From contig JBBSGP010000028.1 in assembly GCA_038253885.1 (NCBI GenBank), positions 1 through 45,067 on the forward strand: a stretch of 45,067 nucleotides of DNA. Direction: 5' to 3'. Both the position numbers and the translations under genes were made by a program. The notes beneath the pieces are model-generated. The model saw nothing but the letters and a program-made list of their open reading frames with translations. It was not told where the DNA came from and searched no databases. Positions 31,749-39,664 of the stretch are shown here, one piece after another; positions within the stretch are counted from its first letter, which is position 1; the number at the start of each line of letters is the position of its first letter. Source of the DNA: JALZAQ01 sp038253885. GTDB taxonomy: Bacteria > Gemmatimonadota > Gemmatimonadetes > Gemmatimonadales > Gemmatimonadaceae.

Positions 31749-33652
31749 AGAAGGTGCTGACCGTCGTCGGCGCGCGCCCGCAGTTCGTCAAGGCCGCCGT
31801 AGTGTCGCGGCAGCTCCGCCAGCGCGAGCAGGGTCCTCCCTATCAGGAGATCCTGATTCATACCGGCCAGCACTACGACGACATGATGAGCGACGTCTTC
31901 TTCCGCGAGCTGGAGATGCAGCCTCCGGCGACGAACCTCGACGTCGGGTCGCACAGCCCACCGTCCCAGATCGCACTGATGCTGCAGCGGCTCGATCCAA
32001 TCGTCGTCGAGGAACGCCCCGACGCCGTGATGGTGTACGGCGACACGAACTCCACGCTCGCGGCAGCGATCGTGGCGATGCACCGGGATGTGCCTCTCAT
32101 CCATGTCGAGGCCGGGGAGCGGATCTTTCGACGCGCCGAAGTACCCGAGGAGGCGAACCGGGTGCTCACCGATCATGCGGCATCGCTCTGTCTGACCTCG
32201 ACCCAGCGTGCGACGAGCAATCTGCGACGCGAGGGCATGGGACCCGACAGGGTGCGATTCGTCGGCGACCCGATGTACGATCTCTTCTACTGGGCCCGCT
32301 CGCACGTCGGCAGGATGGCGCGGGTATCCCCCGCCTCATTCGGGCTCGTCGAGGGCGAATATCACCTCGCCACCATCCATCGCGTCCAGAACACAACCCG
32401 AGAGCTGTTGCTGTCGCTGTTCGACGCACTCGATCGCGCTTCCGAGCCGGTTCTGATGCCCGTTCACCCCAGGGTGCGCCGACTCCTCGACGAATGGCGC
32501 TGGCAGCCACAGGGAAGTCTCCGGCTGACGGAGCCGCTCGGCTACTTCGACTTCCTCGCCTTGCTGCTCTCGTGCCGCAAGGTCGTCACCGATTCCGGGG
32601 GTGTGACGCGCGAAGCGTTCTTCGCTCGGCGCCCCTGCATTGTACCGATGCAGAACAGCTGGTGGACCGAGATCGTCGAGGCCGGCTGGGCAGTGGAGAC
32701 AGGGGACGACCCGGATGCGATCCTCCGTGCGCTCGAGAGCTTCACCCCGCCCAACGAGGCGCCGGACGGACTCTTTGGCGATGGCCAGAGCGGCGAACGC
32801 ATCGTTCAGGAGGTCGATCGCTTCCTCGCCACTGCCGCCGGTCGCGATGGTGCCTGGCACCCGCATGGCACATTCGATCTCCTTCCCAAGGTCAAGGCCT
32901 CGGCATTCACGCACCGGAACTATCGCGCCTTTCTCGGTCGCTTTCAGGACGCCGGGTACTACTTTGCCTCCTTCGAGGAGGCACCCGCGCTGCTGGGCGC
33001 GAAAAAGCCGTTCGTTCTGCTGCGACACGACATCGATCTGGACCTCGGCCGTGCCCTTCGCATGGCGGAGCTGGAAGCATCGATGGGAGTGCACTCGACA
33101 TATTTTCTACTGCTCAGGACCAATCACTACAACGCGCTTTCGGCGGAAGGCTCGGACCTGGTGCGGCGAATGCTTGCCTTCGGGCATCACCTTGGCCTGC
33201 ATTTCGATGTCGCCGCTTACGCGAAGGCCGGCACGGCCGAGGACCTCGCGGCCGCGTGCGCACGCGAGATCGATATCATGCAGCGCTGGTTCGAGAGGCG
33301 GATAACAATGGTCAGCTATCACCGACCGAATGCACTGGTACTGACTGGCGACCCGGCGTTTTCTGCACCGCTGCCACATACGTACATGGAGACCTACACA
33401 AAGCGCATCCGGTACATGTCCGATTCCCGTGGACAGTGGCGGGACGGTGACCCGACCGGAACCGATACCTTCCGCGAGAGAAAGCCACTCCACGTTCTGG
33501 TGCATCCGATCTGGTGGGGTGACGTGCCGGCGTCGCCGTACCAGGCCCTCCAGACGTACGTCAGCGAGAAGCAGCTGGAGCTCGAGCAGTCGGTCGCACG
33601 AAATAGCGCCTCCTATCGCGTCGGGTGGTTGACCGAGGATCTGCCGAGATGA
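31745..33652 (+). CDS. Fusion: UDP-N-acetyl sugar 2-epimerase plus WbmS/deacetylase-like domain
   Basis: A 635-residue two-domain protein. Residues 1 to about 365 are a WecB-type epimerase: 'TVVGARPQFVKAAVVS', 'HTGQHYDDMMSD', 'VYGDTNSTLAAA', 'HVEAGERIFRRAEVPEE'. The segment 'VTDSGGVTREAFFARRPCIV' followed by 'TEIVEAG' resembles the WbpI/WlbD subgroup, which acts on UDP-diacetamido-uronic acids, more than plain UDP-GlcNAc epimerases. Residues about 390-635 form a second domain with 'LLRHDIDLDLGRALRMAELE', 'HHLGLHFD' and 'VSYHRPNA', a WbmS-like, polysaccharide-deacetylase-type domain with HDID metal ligands. GTG 31745 overlaps the kinase stop, and the stop overlaps the formyltransferase start. 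Domain calls are strong; substrates are inferred. Confidence 0.85.
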   Translation: MKKVLTVVGARPQFVKAAVVSRQLRQREQGPPYQEILIHTGQHYDDMMSDVFFRELEMQPPATNLDVGSHSPPSQIALMLQRLDPIVVEERPDAVMVYGDTNSTLAAAIVAMHRDVPLIHVEAGERIFRRAEVPEEANRVLTDHAASLCLTSTQRATSNLRREGMGPDRVRFVGDPMYDLFYWARSHVGRMARVSPASFGLVEGEYHLATIHRVQNTTRELLLSLFDALDRASEPVLMPVHPRVRRLLDEWRWQPQGSLRLTEPLGYFDFLALLLSCRKVVTDSGGVTREAFFARRPCIVPMQNSWWTEIVEAGWAVETGDDPDAILRALESFTPPNEAPDGLFGDGQSGERIVQEVDRFLATAAGRDGAWHPHGTFDLLPKVKASAFTHRNYRAFLGRFQDAGYYFASFEEAPALLGAKKPFVLLRHDIDLDLGRALRMAELEASMGVHSTYFLLLRTNHYNALSAEGSDLVRRMLAFGHHLGLHFDVAAYAKAGTAEDLAAACAREIDIMQRWFERRITMVSYHRPNALVLTGDPAFSAPLPHTYMETYTKRIRYMSDSRGQWRDGDPTGTDTFRERKPLHVLVHPIWWGDVPASPYQALQTYVSEKQLELEQSVARNSASYRVGWLTEDLPR

Positions 33653-34650
33653 AGCACCCGAAGCTCCCGATCGAGCGCCGCGTCGGCGTCGTTGGGTGCA
33701 AGCATACCACGCGCGACTTCGTCACGGGGCTCGCTCGCGAGGGAGTGCAGATCGACCATTGCGTGACGATCACGCCAGAAAAAGGAGCGGAGCAGAAGGT
33801 TGCCGGCTACTACGACCTTCGGCCGTTCCTCGACGGGCGCCGCATCCCCTTCACCGCGGCGACAAAATACTCGCTCAAGTCGGACGAGGATCGGATCGCC
33901 CTACTCGAGCTCCGGCTCGACGTGGTGCTGGTCATGGGTTGGCAGCGCCTGCTGCCCGACTGGTGGCTGGAGAGTCTGAGCATCGGGGCGTTCGGCATGC
34001 ACGGGTCCTTCAAGCCCCTTCCGCATGGTCGCGGGCGCAGCCCCATGAACTGGTCCTTGCTGCAGGGACGGACTCTGTTCTTCACCCATCTCTTTCAGTA
34101 TCTGCCCGGAGTCGATGACGGGCCGGTCATCGGGATGCAGCTGTTCGATCTCACCCCATTCGACACAGCCCACACCAGCCATCACAAGAACATGTTGGCG
34201 TCTATCCGCCTGGCTGCGGCCCATCTGCCGTCACTCATGGACGGCAGCGCCGTTCGAACGGCGCAGCCCCACGAGGGCGCGAGCTTCTGGCCAAAGCGCA
34301 CCGATGAAGATGGGCTGATCTACTGGAGCGACACGACGGCCGATATCTACAACCTTGTGCGCGCGATCACGGCTCCCTTCCCCGGCGCCTTTGGATTTCT
34401 CGACGACGACCCTGCGCGACGAATCCGGATCTGGCGCGCCATTCCGTTCGACACGCACATCGTCTGGCCGGAGGCACGTCCCGGAGAGATCGTCAACGTG
34501 TTCTACGACGGGACCTTCATCGTGAAGACGGGAGATACGAGTCTCCTCGTGCTCGAGAGCGAGGGTCATCCGTTCGACGACAACGACGTGGGTCGCCGGC
34601 TGGGTGATCTCGGACGTCCGCGGACCGTCTGGAGCGATCTCCCGTCGTGA
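33649..34650 (+). CDS. Formyltransferase-family protein (sugar N-formyltransferase-like), catalytic Asn replaced
   Basis: A 333-residue protein with a 10-formyltetrahydrofolate-dependent formyltransferase core. 'GMHGSFKPLPHGRGRSPMNW' aligns with the canonical 'NxHxSLLPxxRGxxP' motif. The His and the later Asp ('LPGVDDGPVIG') are kept, but the usual Asn is Gly. A C-terminal OB-like part follows ('GEIVNVFYDGTFIVKTGDTS'). In a glycan operon the likely substrate is an amino sugar, giving an N-formyl group, not methionyl-tRNA. ATG 33649 overlaps the upstream stop (ATGA); an earlier in-frame GTG (33625) lies inside the previous gene. A related subgroup with the same GxHGS...GRGRSP pattern appears to be known, so the enzyme need not be dead. 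Confidence 0.82.
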   Translation: MKHPKLPIERRVGVVGCKHTTRDFVTGLAREGVQIDHCVTITPEKGAEQKVAGYYDLRPFLDGRRIPFTAATKYSLKSDEDRIALLELRLDVVLVMGWQRLLPDWWLESLSIGAFGMHGSFKPLPHGRGRSPMNWSLLQGRTLFFTHLFQYLPGVDDGPVIGMQLFDLTPFDTAHTSHHKNMLASIRLAAAHLPSLMDGSAVRTAQPHEGASFWPKRTDEDGLIYWSDTTADIYNLVRAITAPFPGAFGFLDDDPARRIRIWRAIPFDTHIVWPEARPGEIVNVFYDGTFIVKTGDTSLLVLESEGHPFDDNDVGRRLGDLGRPRTVWSDLPS

Positions 34651-35945
34651 GTCGAAGGGCTGGCGGACTTCCGGACAGCACGCCGATGCCGCCATACGCG
34701 CTGATCCACGTTGTCCTCCAGGAGATGACGAAAGACCTGATCGGCTCGCAGGTCGTCGATCACATGGCGGTTCAACAGGCCATCGTTGGACCCGGTCGCC
34801 CCTCGTCGGTTGGCGTCTGCTTCCTCGAGAGCGGACGAGACGCGTTCTCGAGGGAGACGAAGGACCGCCTTCGCGTGCTCCAGGAACGCGCGCCGCAGGT
34901 GTGGATGGCCGTCCTTCCCATGATCGGGCGCCTCTCCCTCCGCACCAACGCGCGTTTTCTGAGGTCTCAGCTGAAGCGCCGGCTGGGAGATGTTCCGATC
35001 GTGTTCCATTGCCGAACCGAAGGCGCCGCCGACTGGTCGATCGAGCTCGCGAAGGCCTTCTCGCGGTCGGGAATCATCGCCGACATCCGCGGGGCCTGGC
35101 CGCTCGAGCTCCTGTACCAGCGCGGCTACGACGGCTCCGACGACGCTGACGAGCAATCCCTTCGCTCCTTTCACTCGGCGATGGCACGCGTTCACCGGGC
35201 GTTGGAGCACTCCGGAGGCGTCATCTCGGTCTCGCAGGGGATGCTGGAATGGCTTCACGACATTGGCGTCGACCGGAAGCGATTGACCTACGTTCCCTGT
35301 TGCGTGACCGAGCTGACCTACTCGACCGCCTCCCGCGCCGCCGCGCGAGCGCGGCTCGGCCTCGAGCAGCGTCTGGTGTTGGCCTACCTCGGCACCATGG
35401 TCCGCTATCAGCACATCGATGATGGCATCGCGCCTTTCTTTCGAGCCGTCGTGGACCACTGCCCGGCGGCTCATCTCCTCTGTCTCACCGATGAGCCGGA
35501 ACGCATGCGGCAGGCGATAACCGCTACTGGGGTTGATGCCTCGGCCGTCACCGCTCTCAAAGTGCCTCAGCACGACGTTCCGACCTATCTGGCCGCCGCC
35601 GATTGCGGACTGATCCTTCGGGCACCAGCCCCGATCAACCGCCTGTGGCAGCCGACGAAGCTCGGCGAATATCTCGCGTGCGGGCTACCGATTGTGGTCT
35701 CGGAGGGCACCGGAGTGGTGGGCGAGCTCGTGTCCGCCGCCGGGGCAGGCACATCCGTGCGAATTTTCGGGGCCGACGCGGATCAGCTACGGCGTGAGGC
35801 GGAGCGCGTGTGCCGGATGCTCACCGAGAAGGGAGAAGAGATGCGCCGGGCAGCGCTCTCCCTCTGCGAACGGCATTTTCTCTGGTCCGGCTACGTCTCG
35901 TCTGTGCGCGAGGCGTATCTGAGCGCGCTGCGGTGGGGTGTGTGA
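34647..35945 (+). CDS. Glycosyltransferase, GT4-like
   Basis: A 432-residue GT-B-fold glycosyltransferase. The acceptor half contains 'VFHCRTEGAADWSIELAKAF' and 'IADIRGAWPLELLY'. The donor half has 'GGVISVSQGMLEWLHDIGV', 'LAYLGTMVRYQHIDDGIAPF', 'VPTYLAAADCGLILR' and 'PTKLGEYLACGLPIVVSEGT', the GT4 nucleotide-sugar site. No membrane helix is seen, so it would act on lipid-linked sugars at the inner face of the cytoplasmic membrane. GTG 34647 overlaps the formyltransferase stop; ATG 34686 is an alternative. It ends the plus-strand operon, 28 nt before a convergent gene. Confidence 0.85.
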   Translation: MSRRAGGLPDSTPMPPYALIHVVLQEMTKDLIGSQVVDHMAVQQAIVGPGRPSSVGVCFLESGRDAFSRETKDRLRVLQERAPQVWMAVLPMIGRLSLRTNARFLRSQLKRRLGDVPIVFHCRTEGAADWSIELAKAFSRSGIIADIRGAWPLELLYQRGYDGSDDADEQSLRSFHSAMARVHRALEHSGGVISVSQGMLEWLHDIGVDRKRLTYVPCCVTELTYSTASRAAARARLGLEQRLVLAYLGTMVRYQHIDDGIAPFFRAVVDHCPAAHLLCLTDEPERMRQAITATGVDASAVTALKVPQHDVPTYLAAADCGLILRAPAPINRLWQPTKLGEYLACGLPIVVSEGTGVVGELVSAAGAGTSVRIFGADADQLRREAERVCRMLTEKGEEMRRAALSLCERHFLWSGYVSSVREAYLSALRWGV

Positions 35946-35973
35946 TCAGCCTCGACGGCGTTGCCTGAGCTTC

Positions 35974-36603
35974 TCATCGAGGCACCGCGTCGACGATTGC
36001 GTTCGTGCCGTCGAGCACGACCGTGGGCATTCCCGCGAGCACGATGACGGGAATCTGCCACCGGTAGAGCCATCCCTCCAGCTCCGCGGCGCGTGCGCTA
36101 CGAAGGATGTAGTGGCCCGGCGTGAGCAGAAGCTCAGCGGATCCTGTTGCTCCCGTTCGAACCCGGGCGGTATCTCCCTCGTCGGCGATCAGCAGCAGCT
36201 CCATCCGAGGCAGGCTTCCCTGCTGCCCCGCCGCGAGGGCTAGCTGCACGTGCACCAGCGTCTTCGGCGAAGGCGCACTGTCGAGAACGGTCACGGGCTC
36301 GGGTCGGACCGGCCGCACACCCGAACAGACGCGCGCCATTGCCAGAATCTGGTTACGGCTCATTCCCGCGGCTTTCAGCCGTCGCGATCCCTGCTCGTCC
36401 ATGCGGAACCCGATGCACTTGGATCGAACGAGGGCGAGCACGCGTACGGGCGATACGTGCGCCTGGAGCAGCGAGGTGATCTCGCCGAGCGAATACGGCC
36501 GGGACTGTGCGTCTGCCTGCGCGACCGCGACGAGTATCGTTGCCGCAATCGCGGACCAGCGCCAGCCGCGGCCGGACGCGCGATAACGCTCCCTTACCGG
36601 CAT
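35974..36603 (-). CDS. Secreted protein of unknown function downstream of a Ser/Thr kinase
   Basis: I do not recognise this 209-residue protein. It starts with a likely signal peptide: basic residues, a hydrophobic core 'WSAIAATILVAVAQADA' and a probable cleavage after ADA. A helical segment follows ('YSLGEITSLLQAHVSPVRVL', 'RSKCIGFRMDEQGSRRLKAAGM'), then a Pro/Val-rich linker and a beta-rich C-terminus ('VHVQLALAAG', 'TPGHYILRSARAAELEGWLY') that could be a small carbohydrate- or peptidoglycan-associated sandwich. ATG 36603 overlaps the kinase stop by 10 nt, so the two are probably co-expressed. The protein may be the extracytoplasmic partner of the kinase (inference). Confidence 0.75.
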   Translation of the reverse strand: MPVRERYRASGRGWRWSAIAATILVAVAQADAQSRPYSLGEITSLLQAHVSPVRVLALVRSKCIGFRMDEQGSRRLKAAGMSRNQILAMARVCSGVRPVRPEPVTVLDSAPSPKTLVHVQLALAAGQQGSLPRMELLLIADEGDTARVRTGATGSAELLLTPGHYILRSARAAELEGWLYRWQIPVIVLAGMPTVVLDGTNAIVDAVPR

Positions 36604-38153
36604 GCGGTCCCCCGCTCACCCCGCAGCCTCGCCAGCTTCTGCTCGGCTGCACACGCGCTGCGGTTGCTCTCGGCTGCTCGCGCGAGCTCGCGGCCAAGGA
36701 CGATCAGGGAGTCAGGGACCGGAGCGGCGCGGAGCAGCGGAGCAAGCCTCTTCTCGCCAGCCAGAAGTCTCGTCCGGGCTCCAGCGTAATTACCGTCGCG
36801 CGTCGATCGCCGAGCGAGCAACAGATCACGATGCGCGGCTGCCTGTTGCGCTCGCATCTCGTTCGTCCAGGGCGACGCATCATCGATGGGCGCTGCCGAC
36901 GCCGGCGCTGGCGTGGCCGTCGAGGTCGAGTCGGCCGATAGGGTGGAATCAATCCCGACGGTGGTCGAGTCCACGGGCTCGGAGACGAAAGCGACGCGGG
37001 TAGCGGGTTCCGGTCCAGCGACACTTGCCGCTGTCCCGCCGCGCCAGATGATGACGGAAACGATGACGGCGACGAGGGCCGCCGCCGCGAGCAGCGGCGA
37101 GCGTCGTCGCGGAGACAGGGGCGGCGCGGACTCCGGCACGGAAGTGATCTCGGTTGTACGTACCCGTGTGCCGCGTCGCAGGGTGGCGCCGGTGGCGGGT
37201 TCGCGTTCCATCAAGTCCACGGCGCTCGAGACGTCGTCGGCCAGCTGGAGTGCTCCCCGATGGCGCTCTTCGGGATCGGTTGAGAGGGCCCGGTCCATCA
37301 CGTGCTGCAGTCTCGACGGCCACACGATGTCTGGCCGGACCTCATCGAGTCGGCGCGGCCTGTCCGTCAATCGAGCCAGGAGAGTTGATGGGGTGTTCGC
37401 GGGAGCGAACGGCAGCGCCCCGCTGAGCATGTGATAGGCGACCAATGCGAGGGAGTACACATCGCTTCGGCTGTCGACAAGCTCGCCCTGCACCTGCTCC
37501 GGGCTCATGTAGTCCGGTGTCCCGAGCGTCTGGTCGCCGGGCGGCTGATCCCGGTTGGCGCTCCGACTGGAGAGCGCGATACCGAAGTCGACGAGTCTCG
37601 GCCAGTCAGCTCCCGTCGCTCTCGAGGACAGGATGATGTTCGCCGGCTTGAGATCGCGGTGAACGACGCCCGCTCGATGGGCGGCGTCGAGTGCATGCGC
37701 CACCTCGCGCGTGATGTGCGCCGCACGGGCCGGGGCGAGCTGCCCTTCGCGCTGGAGCACGTCGCTCAACGGCTCGCCGTCCACGTACTCGAGCGCCAGA
37801 TAGAGGAGCCCATCCTCGGTCTCGCCTGAGTCGTGGATGGCAGCGATGTTCGGGTGGGACACGCCGCTCGCGATCATGGCCTCGGCGGTGAATCGAGCGA
37901 TGGCGCGATCGTCGCGAGCGACCTGCCGGTCGAGAATCTTGAGCGCCACCGGACGCTTTGTGCGCACGTGCTCGGCGAGATAGATCCGACCCATGCCGCC
38001 TTCGGCGATCATTCGCAGCACCCGGTAGCGCCCGTCGATGACCCGACCCACCATCTCCGCGGGGGGGCTGGTCGCGACGAGTGACGCCCCGTCGCGCGAG
38101 CAGAAATACTCCGCGTCCGGATAACTCCTGGCGCAACGGGGACAGCTCTTCAC
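36594..38153 (-). CDS. Membrane Ser/Thr protein kinase with an N-terminal zinc ribbon
   Basis: A 519-residue Hanks-type kinase. A short zinc-ribbon-like segment (Cys4, Cys7, Cys18; the fourth position is Asp) precedes the kinase domain (about 43-310). Visible there are the Gly-rich loop 'IAEGGMGRIY', Lys72, catalytic 'HRDLKPAN' (165-172), 'DFG' (189-191) and 'GTPDYMSPEQ'. One membrane helix (about 354-370) leads to a Ser/Thr/Ala-rich linker and a helical extracytoplasmic domain ending with two Cys. Such kinases regulate cell-wall, stress or developmental programmes; the targets are unknown. The start is GTG 38153. It is divergent from the tRNA genes. Confidence 0.92.
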   Translation of the reverse strand: MKSCPRCARSYPDAEYFCSRDGASLVATSPPAEMVGRVIDGRYRVLRMIAEGGMGRIYLAEHVRTKRPVALKILDRQVARDDRAIARFTAEAMIASGVSHPNIAAIHDSGETEDGLLYLALEYVDGEPLSDVLQREGQLAPARAAHITREVAHALDAAHRAGVVHRDLKPANIILSSRATGADWPRLVDFGIALSSRSANRDQPPGDQTLGTPDYMSPEQVQGELVDSRSDVYSLALVAYHMLSGALPFAPANTPSTLLARLTDRPRRLDEVRPDIVWPSRLQHVMDRALSTDPEERHRGALQLADDVSSAVDLMEREPATGATLRRGTRVRTTEITSVPESAPPLSPRRRSPLLAAAALVAVIVSVIIWRGGTAASVAGPEPATRVAFVSEPVDSTTVGIDSTLSADSTSTATPAPASAAPIDDASPWTNEMRAQQAAAHRDLLLARRSTRDGNYAGARTRLLAGEKRLAPLLRAAPVPDSLIVLGRELARAAESNRSACAAEQKLARLRGERGTACR

Positions 38154-38308
38154 GGTCGTAGGGGGCGGGGTCGCTCGCCGAACGCCGAGAGCGGAGCGAC
38201 GCGTGAGAGGGCCGTCGCGAGAACGGCGATGCCCTCGATGTCTGGACGATTCCCGGCTGGGGGCAGCAACAGAAAAAGGCCGACTGCGGTGGTGCGCGTG
38301 CGGGGCCG

Positions 38309-38337
38309 TTGCTGGAGTGGCGCGAGGCCCGTAGCTT
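38309..38337 (+). promoter_or_regulatory. Candidate promoter of the tRNA genes
   Basis: TTGCTG (38309-38314), a 17-nt spacer and TAGCTT (38332-38337), 10 nt before the 5' end of the first tRNA. Both boxes match only half of the consensus, but spacing and position fit. Confidence 0.35.
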
Positions 38338-38347
38338 GCTGCCCAGC

Positions 38348-38421
38348 GGGCCCTTAGCTCAGCCGGTTAGAGCAGCGGACTCATAATCCGACGGTCGCAG
38401 GTTCGATCCCTGCAGGGCCCA
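38348..38421 (+). tRNA. tRNA with CAU anticodon, probably tRNA-Ile2 (lysidine-modified)
   Basis: A 74-nt cloverleaf. The acceptor GGGCCCT pairs with AGGGCCC, the anticodon stem CGGAC is followed by loop CTCATAA (anticodon CAT), and the T loop is GTTCGATCC-like. The discriminator is A and CCA is not encoded. CAT could be elongator Met or Ile2. The base pairs C4-G69 and C5-G68 are those by which TilS recognises Ile2 in E. coli, while tRNA-Met has other pairs there. I therefore favour Ile2, which reads AUA after lysidine modification. Confidence 0.9.
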
Positions 38422-38499
38422 TGTGCCGCAGGCGCCCGACTATCATTGTCTGGTCGCCGACACTAATTTTTCGGACTGCGGCCCTTTTTGCGCCGCTGC

Positions 38500-38573
38500 G
38501 GTCGCGTAGCTCAGCTGGTTAGAGCGCTGGTCTCACATACCAGAGGTCCGGGGTTCGAGTCCCTGCGCGACCA
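38500..38573 (+). tRNA. tRNA-Val (CAC)
   Basis: A 74-nt cloverleaf. The acceptor GGTCGCG pairs with CGCGACC, the anticodon stem CTGGT/ACCAG encloses CTCACAT (anticodon CAC, Val, codon GUG), and the T stem-loop is CGGGGTTCGAGTCCCTG. The discriminator is A; CCA is not encoded. It lies 78 nt after the CAU tRNA and could be processed from the same transcript. Confidence 0.93.
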
Positions 38574-38596
38574 TTCCCCATCCCTTCTACCTGCCC

Positions 38597-39664
38597 TCAG
38601 CTCGCCTCGGTGAGCGCGGTGGCAACTCGCTCGCCGGCCCGACCGTCCCACCCGTCGGGCCGGCGTCGTTTCGGCCGCCTCTCCGCCGCTCGGGCCAGCA
38701 CCGGCAACTCCTCCAGATCGAGCACCAATCGGTTGGTGCCTTCGGTGATCGTCACCGGCCGCTCCGTGTTGTCTCGCAGAGTGAGACAATCGATTCCGAG
38801 CGCTGTCGTCTCCTCCTGGAGCCCGCCGGAGTCGGTGATCACCACCCGCGCGCCGGCCAGGAGATCCAGCATCGCGTGATACGGCAGCGGATCGAGGAGC
38901 TGGAGCGTGCCGGGCTGCTCCAGGCCGGCGCCCTGGAGGCGCTCCCGCGTCCGGGGATGGATGGGAAAGACCACCGGCATGAACCGGGTGATCTCCGCCA
39001 GCAGCCGCATGATTGTCGAGAGCCTCTGCGGGAGATCCACGTTCGAGGGACGGTGGAGCGTGACCAGAGCGTAGCCATCGTCGCGCAGCCCCATCTGCTC
39101 ACGGTAGCCTGTCGCCCGAGCGGCCGGCAGCGCGTGCAGCAGCGTGTCCACCATCACGTTGCCGACGAAGCGAATCTTCCCTGCGTCCACTCCCTCGCGG
39201 CGTAGATTCTCGTCCGCATCACGGGAGGGGGTCAGCAGCAGATCGGCCAGCCGATCCGTGACCAGCCGGTTGATCTCCTCCGGCATCGTCCGGTCTCCAC
39301 TGCGCAACCCCGCCTCCACGTGCGCGACCCGGATTCCGATCTTCGCGCAGACGAGCGCCGTGGCGGCGGTTGAATTCACGTCGCCGTACACGACGGCCCA
39401 CGACGGCCGCTCCCGCAGCATCACGGGCTCGAGCCGCTCGAGGATTCGCGCCGTCTGGACCGCATGCGACGCGGAGCCCACGCCAAGATTCACATCGGGC
39501 TCCGCGATTCCCAGGTCGCGAAAGAACGAGTCGGACATGCTGTCGTCGTAGTGCTGACCTGTGTGAACGATGCGCTGCTCCACCAGATGGGTGGCAAGGG
39601 CGCGAGCACAGGGAGCGAGCTTCATGAAATTCGGCCGGGCACCCACGACGTGCACGATCTTCAC
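38597..39664 (-). CDS. wecB: UDP-N-acetylglucosamine 2-epimerase (non-hydrolysing)
   Basis: A 355-residue enzyme interconverting UDP-GlcNAc and UDP-ManNAc. Canonical segments are 'HVVGARPNFMKLAP', 'HTGQHYDDSMSDSFF', 'VYGDVNSTAATAL', 'HVEAGLRSGDRTMPEEINRL', 'LVTLHRPSNVD', 'FPIHPRTRERL', 'ITDSGGLQEETTALGI' and 'LRDNTERPVTI'. This is the classic WecB set, unlike the divergent copy at 31745. GTG 39664 overlaps the stop of the two-domain dehydrogenase (GTGA). UDP-ManNAc would feed surface polysaccharide synthesis. It converges on the tRNA genes with 23 nt between them. Confidence 0.93.
   Translation of the reverse strand: MKIVHVVGARPNFMKLAPCARALATHLVEQRIVHTGQHYDDSMSDSFFRDLGIAEPDVNLGVGSASHAVQTARILERLEPVMLRERPSWAVVYGDVNSTAATALVCAKIGIRVAHVEAGLRSGDRTMPEEINRLVTDRLADLLLTPSRDADENLRREGVDAGKIRFVGNVMVDTLLHALPAARATGYREQMGLRDDGYALVTLHRPSNVDLPQRLSTIMRLLAEITRFMPVVFPIHPRTRERLQGAGLEQPGTLQLLDPLPYHAMLDLLAGARVVITDSGGLQEETTALGIDCLTLRDNTERPVTITEGTNRLVLDLEELPVLARAAERRPKRRRPDGWDGRAGERVATALTEAS

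Noticed and set aside
31633..33450. 605-codon plus-strand frame overlapping the epimerase fusion
   Set aside because: Arg/Ala/Pro-rich shadow frame without family features; the fusion frame has clear domains on the same DNA.
38154..38347. Coding potential upstream of the kinase and tRNA genes
   Set aside because: No frame with a start, ribosome site or family similarity; only a candidate tRNA promoter is seen.
38422..38499. Possible terminator between the two tRNA genes (imperfect GGCG/CGCC hairpin, then TTTTT)
   Set aside because: The stem has only 4+3 pairs with a mismatch and the T run is about 8 nt away; too weak to call.
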